In this document: one piece after another, positions 63,843 through 64,000 of the stretch
Layout of the letters: each line of letters begins with the position of its first letter
Numbering within the stretch: the stretch's first letter is position 1
Source: Amycolatopsis bullii
GTDB lineage: Bacteria; Actinomycetota; Actinomycetes; Mycobacteriales; Pseudonocardiaceae
Direction of reading: 5' to 3'
Assembly: GCF_014654205.1 (NCBI RefSeq)
Contig: NZ_BNAW01000006.1
Location: forward strand, 62,001 to 126,000
Length of the DNA stretch: 64,000 bases
Notes under the pieces: model-generated
Told to the model about the DNA's origin: nothing
The model's input: only the letters and a program-made list of their open reading frames with translations
The model's database searches: none
Made by a program: the position numbers and the translations under genes

Positions 63843-63918
63843 ACCTGGTACCAGTTGTTGTTTATCCAGGTACCAGTCACTACCTGGTACCAGGTTCCAC
63901 GGCGTGCCATCCTGGCAC
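63843..63918. promoter_or_regulatory. Cluster of GGTACC-type operators
   Basis: ACCTGGTACCAG (63843-63854), CCAGGTACCAG (63866-63876) and the perfect palindrome ACCTGGTACCAGGT (63882-63895), plus GTGCCA-TCC-TGGCAC (63904-63918), lie between the exporter and the regulator. Confidence 0.7.
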
Positions 63919-63919
63919 C

Positions 63920-64000
63920 ATGACCACCGCCGTCGAATCCGGCCTCCGCCGCCAAGAGCTGGCGCGGTTCCTGCGCAGCCGTCGCGAACGGATCACGCCC
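63920..64000 (+). CDS. XRE-family regulator (MmyB type), partial
   Basis: The first 27 codons, MTTAVESGLRRQELARFLRS and onward, match the N-terminus of XRE regulators with a C-terminal MmyB-like ligand domain; the rest is beyond the window. It probably controls the divergent exporter through the repeated GGTACC palindromes. In this family the ligand domain often binds fatty-acid-like molecules. Confidence 0.75.
   Translation, partial: MTTAVESGLRRQELARFLRSRRERITP

Overview
The window is high-GC actinobacterial chromosome. Clustered genes, the fixed order pknB-pknA-pbpA-rodA-pstP-fhaB-fhaA followed by a tRNA-Leu, almost exclusive G/C third codon positions and frequent GTG starts with GGAGG ribosome sites point to a Pseudonocardiaceae-type organism, probably Amycolatopsis or a close relative. 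The pknB-fhaA cluster normally lies within a few tens of kilobases of oriC, but dnaA and dnaN are not in the window.

Layout. 1-10.1 kb: a small EACC1-like gene, then (minus strand) the Ser/Thr kinase, peptidoglycan and FHA operon, then tRNA-Leu(CAG). 10.2-19.9 kb: secreted and envelope functions, namely a trypsin-like protease, an FKBP isomerase, a penicillin-acylase-type Ntn hydrolase with a C-terminal F5/8C domain, a transsulfuration enzyme, two tandem copies of a two-gene unit (Thr/Ser-rich secreted protein plus lipoprotein class F-like sortase), and a patatin. 19.9-29.1 kb: a GntR/FadR regulator divergent from an eight-gene translationally coupled operon (peptide-type ABC importer, aldehyde dehydrogenase, SDR, amidase) that looks like uptake and breakdown of an unidentified amide. 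29.1-38.5 kb: an ECF sigma factor with a membrane partner, two citrate-lyase-beta/malyl-CoA-lyase-like enzymes, a PRPP synthetase paralogue, a sugar-lactone oxidase divergent from a PLP enzyme, and a TetR regulator. 38.6-41.3 kb: GH1 beta-glucosidase with an MFS carrier. 41.6-45 kb: an XRE-TPR regulator, a phosphotransferase and two small divergent proteins. 45.2-48.2 kb: a copper operon (membrane protein, YcnI, CopC, CopD). 48.4-52 kb: an osmoprotectant ABC importer. 52.1-64 kb: a RecB-like nuclease, PadR regulator, methyltransferase, SDR, UDP-glucose dehydrogenase, gamma-glutamyltransferase-like protein, an ECF sigma/VOC pair, and a DHA2 exporter divergent from an XRE regulator cut by the window end.

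The most unusual signals are not ordinary genes. They are the duplicated sortase units, whose secreted partners end in a conserved GGVETG-type tail without a membrane anchor; a 24-base palindrome present once as an intergenic hairpin and once inside an ABC ATPase gene, where it forces rare codons; a recurrent TCC-NNT-GTGGA element with T-ending codons; a small cluster of DnaA-box sequences in a convergent intergenic gap; and a one-base frameshift that disconnects the CopC signal peptide. No CRISPR array, insertion sequence, prophage or rRNA gene was seen.
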